Below are positions 37,363 to 38,231 of a DNA stretch of 38,231 bases, piece after piece (the stretch's first letter is position 1; each line of letters opens with the position of its first letter). Under the pieces are notes generated by a model that had not been told where the DNA came from, searched no databases, and saw nothing but the letters and a program-made list of their open reading frames with translations. Made by a program: the position numbers and the translations under genes. The stretch spans positions 1 through 38,231 of the forward strand of contig JAADGH010000113.1 in the NCBI GenBank assembly GCA_013152475.1, written 5' to 3'. Source of the stretch: Planctomycetota bacterium (lineage in GTDB: Bacteria > Planctomycetota > Brocadiia > JAADGH01).

Positions 37363-38231
37363 GTGGAGAGATACACGGGGAGGGAAATACTTGGGCGGGA
37401 ACCCGTCGAGGTCATTGAGCTCGATTCGCGCCATGATCCCGCCGAGTCCATCTCGCTGACGTACTACATCAAGACGAAGGGGGATCTCGTCGAGGTAGCG
37501 AAGGAAATCGCTCGCGACGAGACTACGGGCAAGTGGATTGACAAGACCGACCCAACCGACGTGTTTAACCACGCCCAGGCCGACTGCTGGAAGGTGGAAA
37601 GGCACGGGCCTAATGAAGGCGTAATCCATGTGCGGTCACCGCTTTACAACATTGATTTGGACAGCGATATCCTCTATCAGTTTATGATGCTTACCATCGG
37701 AGGACCGATCCTGGAATTTGTCTATTACGAAAATGTGGCCTTCCTTGATTTCGACCTGCCGGGATCGTTGCTCAAGAAGTTCTCCGGCCCGAAGTTCGGC
37801 ATCCAGGGCACGCGCGAGGTCCTGGGCCTCGGCGATGACCAGCCCATCATCGGCACCATCGTCAAGCCCTGCGCCGGCCTGACGCCGGAGGAAGTGGCGC
37901 GGAAATGCTATGAGGCGTCACTCGGCGGCTGCCGATTCATCAAGGATGACGAGAAGATGTTCGGCCCCGAGTACTGCCGCGCCGAGAAGAAGATCAAGCT
38001 CGTCGTCGAGAAATTGAATGACGCCGAGCAGCAGACGGGCATGAAGACAATCTACGCCCCGCACATCGTCGCCCGGCCTGACCGCATCAGTGATTTCTGC
38101 AAGCAGGTTATCGAGTGGGGCGCAAGCGGCCTCATGTTCAACCCCATCGTGCAGGGCATGGGCACGCTGCAGATGCTGGCGCAGGACCCGGAGATCAACG
38201 TGCCGATCTACGCCCACTCCGGCGGTCGGTC
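37363..38231 (+). CDS. RuBisCO-like protein (large-chain family), C-terminus beyond window
   Basis: 289 codons of a RuBisCO large-subunit family protein; the rest lies past the right edge. GTG 37363 has AAGGAG 6 bases upstream; ATG 37321 in the same frame has only a weak site. ETTGKWID matches the N-domain substrate loop. GTIVKPCAGLTPEE holds Lys168, equivalent to catalytic Lys175, but the next lysine of classic RuBisCO (Lys177) is Cys170. GGCRFIKDDEKM keeps the carbamylated Lys (194) and the metal ligands Asp196 and Glu197. PIYAHSGGRS keeps the His of the HR pair but not the Arg. So it keeps Mg-enolate chemistry with altered substrate contacts, as in form IV-type proteins. Candidate roles are sulfur salvage or the RuBisCO-like steps of apiose/isoapionate breakdown; the glycosidase neighbours favour the second. 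Confidence 0.85.
   Translation, partial: MERYTGREILGREPVEVIELDSRHDPAESISLTYYIKTKGDLVEVAKEIARDETTGKWIDKTDPTDVFNHAQADCWKVERHGPNEGVIHVRSPLYNIDLDSDILYQFMMLTIGGPILEFVYYENVAFLDFDLPGSLLKKFSGPKFGIQGTREVLGLGDDQPIIGTIVKPCAGLTPEEVARKCYEASLGGCRFIKDDEKMFGPEYCRAEKKIKLVVEKLNDAEQQTGMKTIYAPHIVARPDRISDFCKQVIEWGASGLMFNPIVQGMGTLQMLAQDPEINVPIYAHSGGR

Overview
The window is GC-rich, gene-dense bacterial chromosome with no rRNA, tRNA, CRISPR or transposase that I can see. The gene content points to an uncultured heterotroph of the PVC group or a neighbouring phylum (Planctomycetota, Lentisphaerota, Hydrogenedentota and similar). The reasons are several large exported PQQ-propeller proteins opening with a WPQYLGP-type motif, GH123-like and GH16 secreted proteins, many lipoproteins, a RuBisCO-like protein and many small palindromic repeats. 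This assignment is inference. One gene carries a single-base frameshift that may be an assembly error.

Layout. 1-1842 (minus): an operon for a dehydratase activase, an MBL-fold hydrolase (frameshifted) and the start of a FabH-type ketoacyl synthase. 1968-3413 (minus): membrane diguanylate cyclase. 3726-8653 (plus): two-subunit Fe-S L-serine dehydratase, then a lipoprotein and a GH123-like secreted protein. 8709-14782 (minus): three exported proteins, namely a methyltransferase/PQQ-propeller fusion, a GH16 lipoprotein and a PQQ-propeller protein. 14783-15443: a repeat-rich divergent region with a 360-bp element bounded by 37-bp inverted repeats and a second 123-bp palindromic element in a 5' leader. 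15444-16869 (plus): membrane TPR protein and membrane transglutaminase-like protein. 16926-20302 (minus): an FMN-binding protein, a NapH/NapG-like polyferredoxin and a tiny exported peptide, which together look like a split NosR-type electron-transfer module. 20505-21117: a decayed secreted-protein gene with its promoter still visible. 21159-26325 (minus): amidohydrolase/class III aminotransferase fusion, RsbW-like anti-sigma kinase and Tex. 26470-29309 (plus): glycosyltransferase, acyl carrier protein and two alpha/beta hydrolases resembling the exosortase-associated pair. 29299-32700 (minus): nucleotide-sugar dehydrogenase and a secreted TIM-barrel protein. 32962-38231 (plus): giant glycosidase-like lipoprotein, a lipoprotein with a thrombospondin C-terminal-like domain, and a RuBisCO-like protein cut by the window end.

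Two themes stand out. One is breakdown of complex polysaccharide outside the cell (GH16, GH123-like, two TIM-barrel proteins, carbohydrate-binding lipoproteins), possibly ending in an unusual sugar-acid pathway using the RuBisCO-like protein. The other is envelope or exopolysaccharide synthesis (GT2, ACP, hydrolase pair, sugar dehydrogenase). Promoters with recognisable -35/-10 boxes are visible at several divergent gene starts and help fix start codons.
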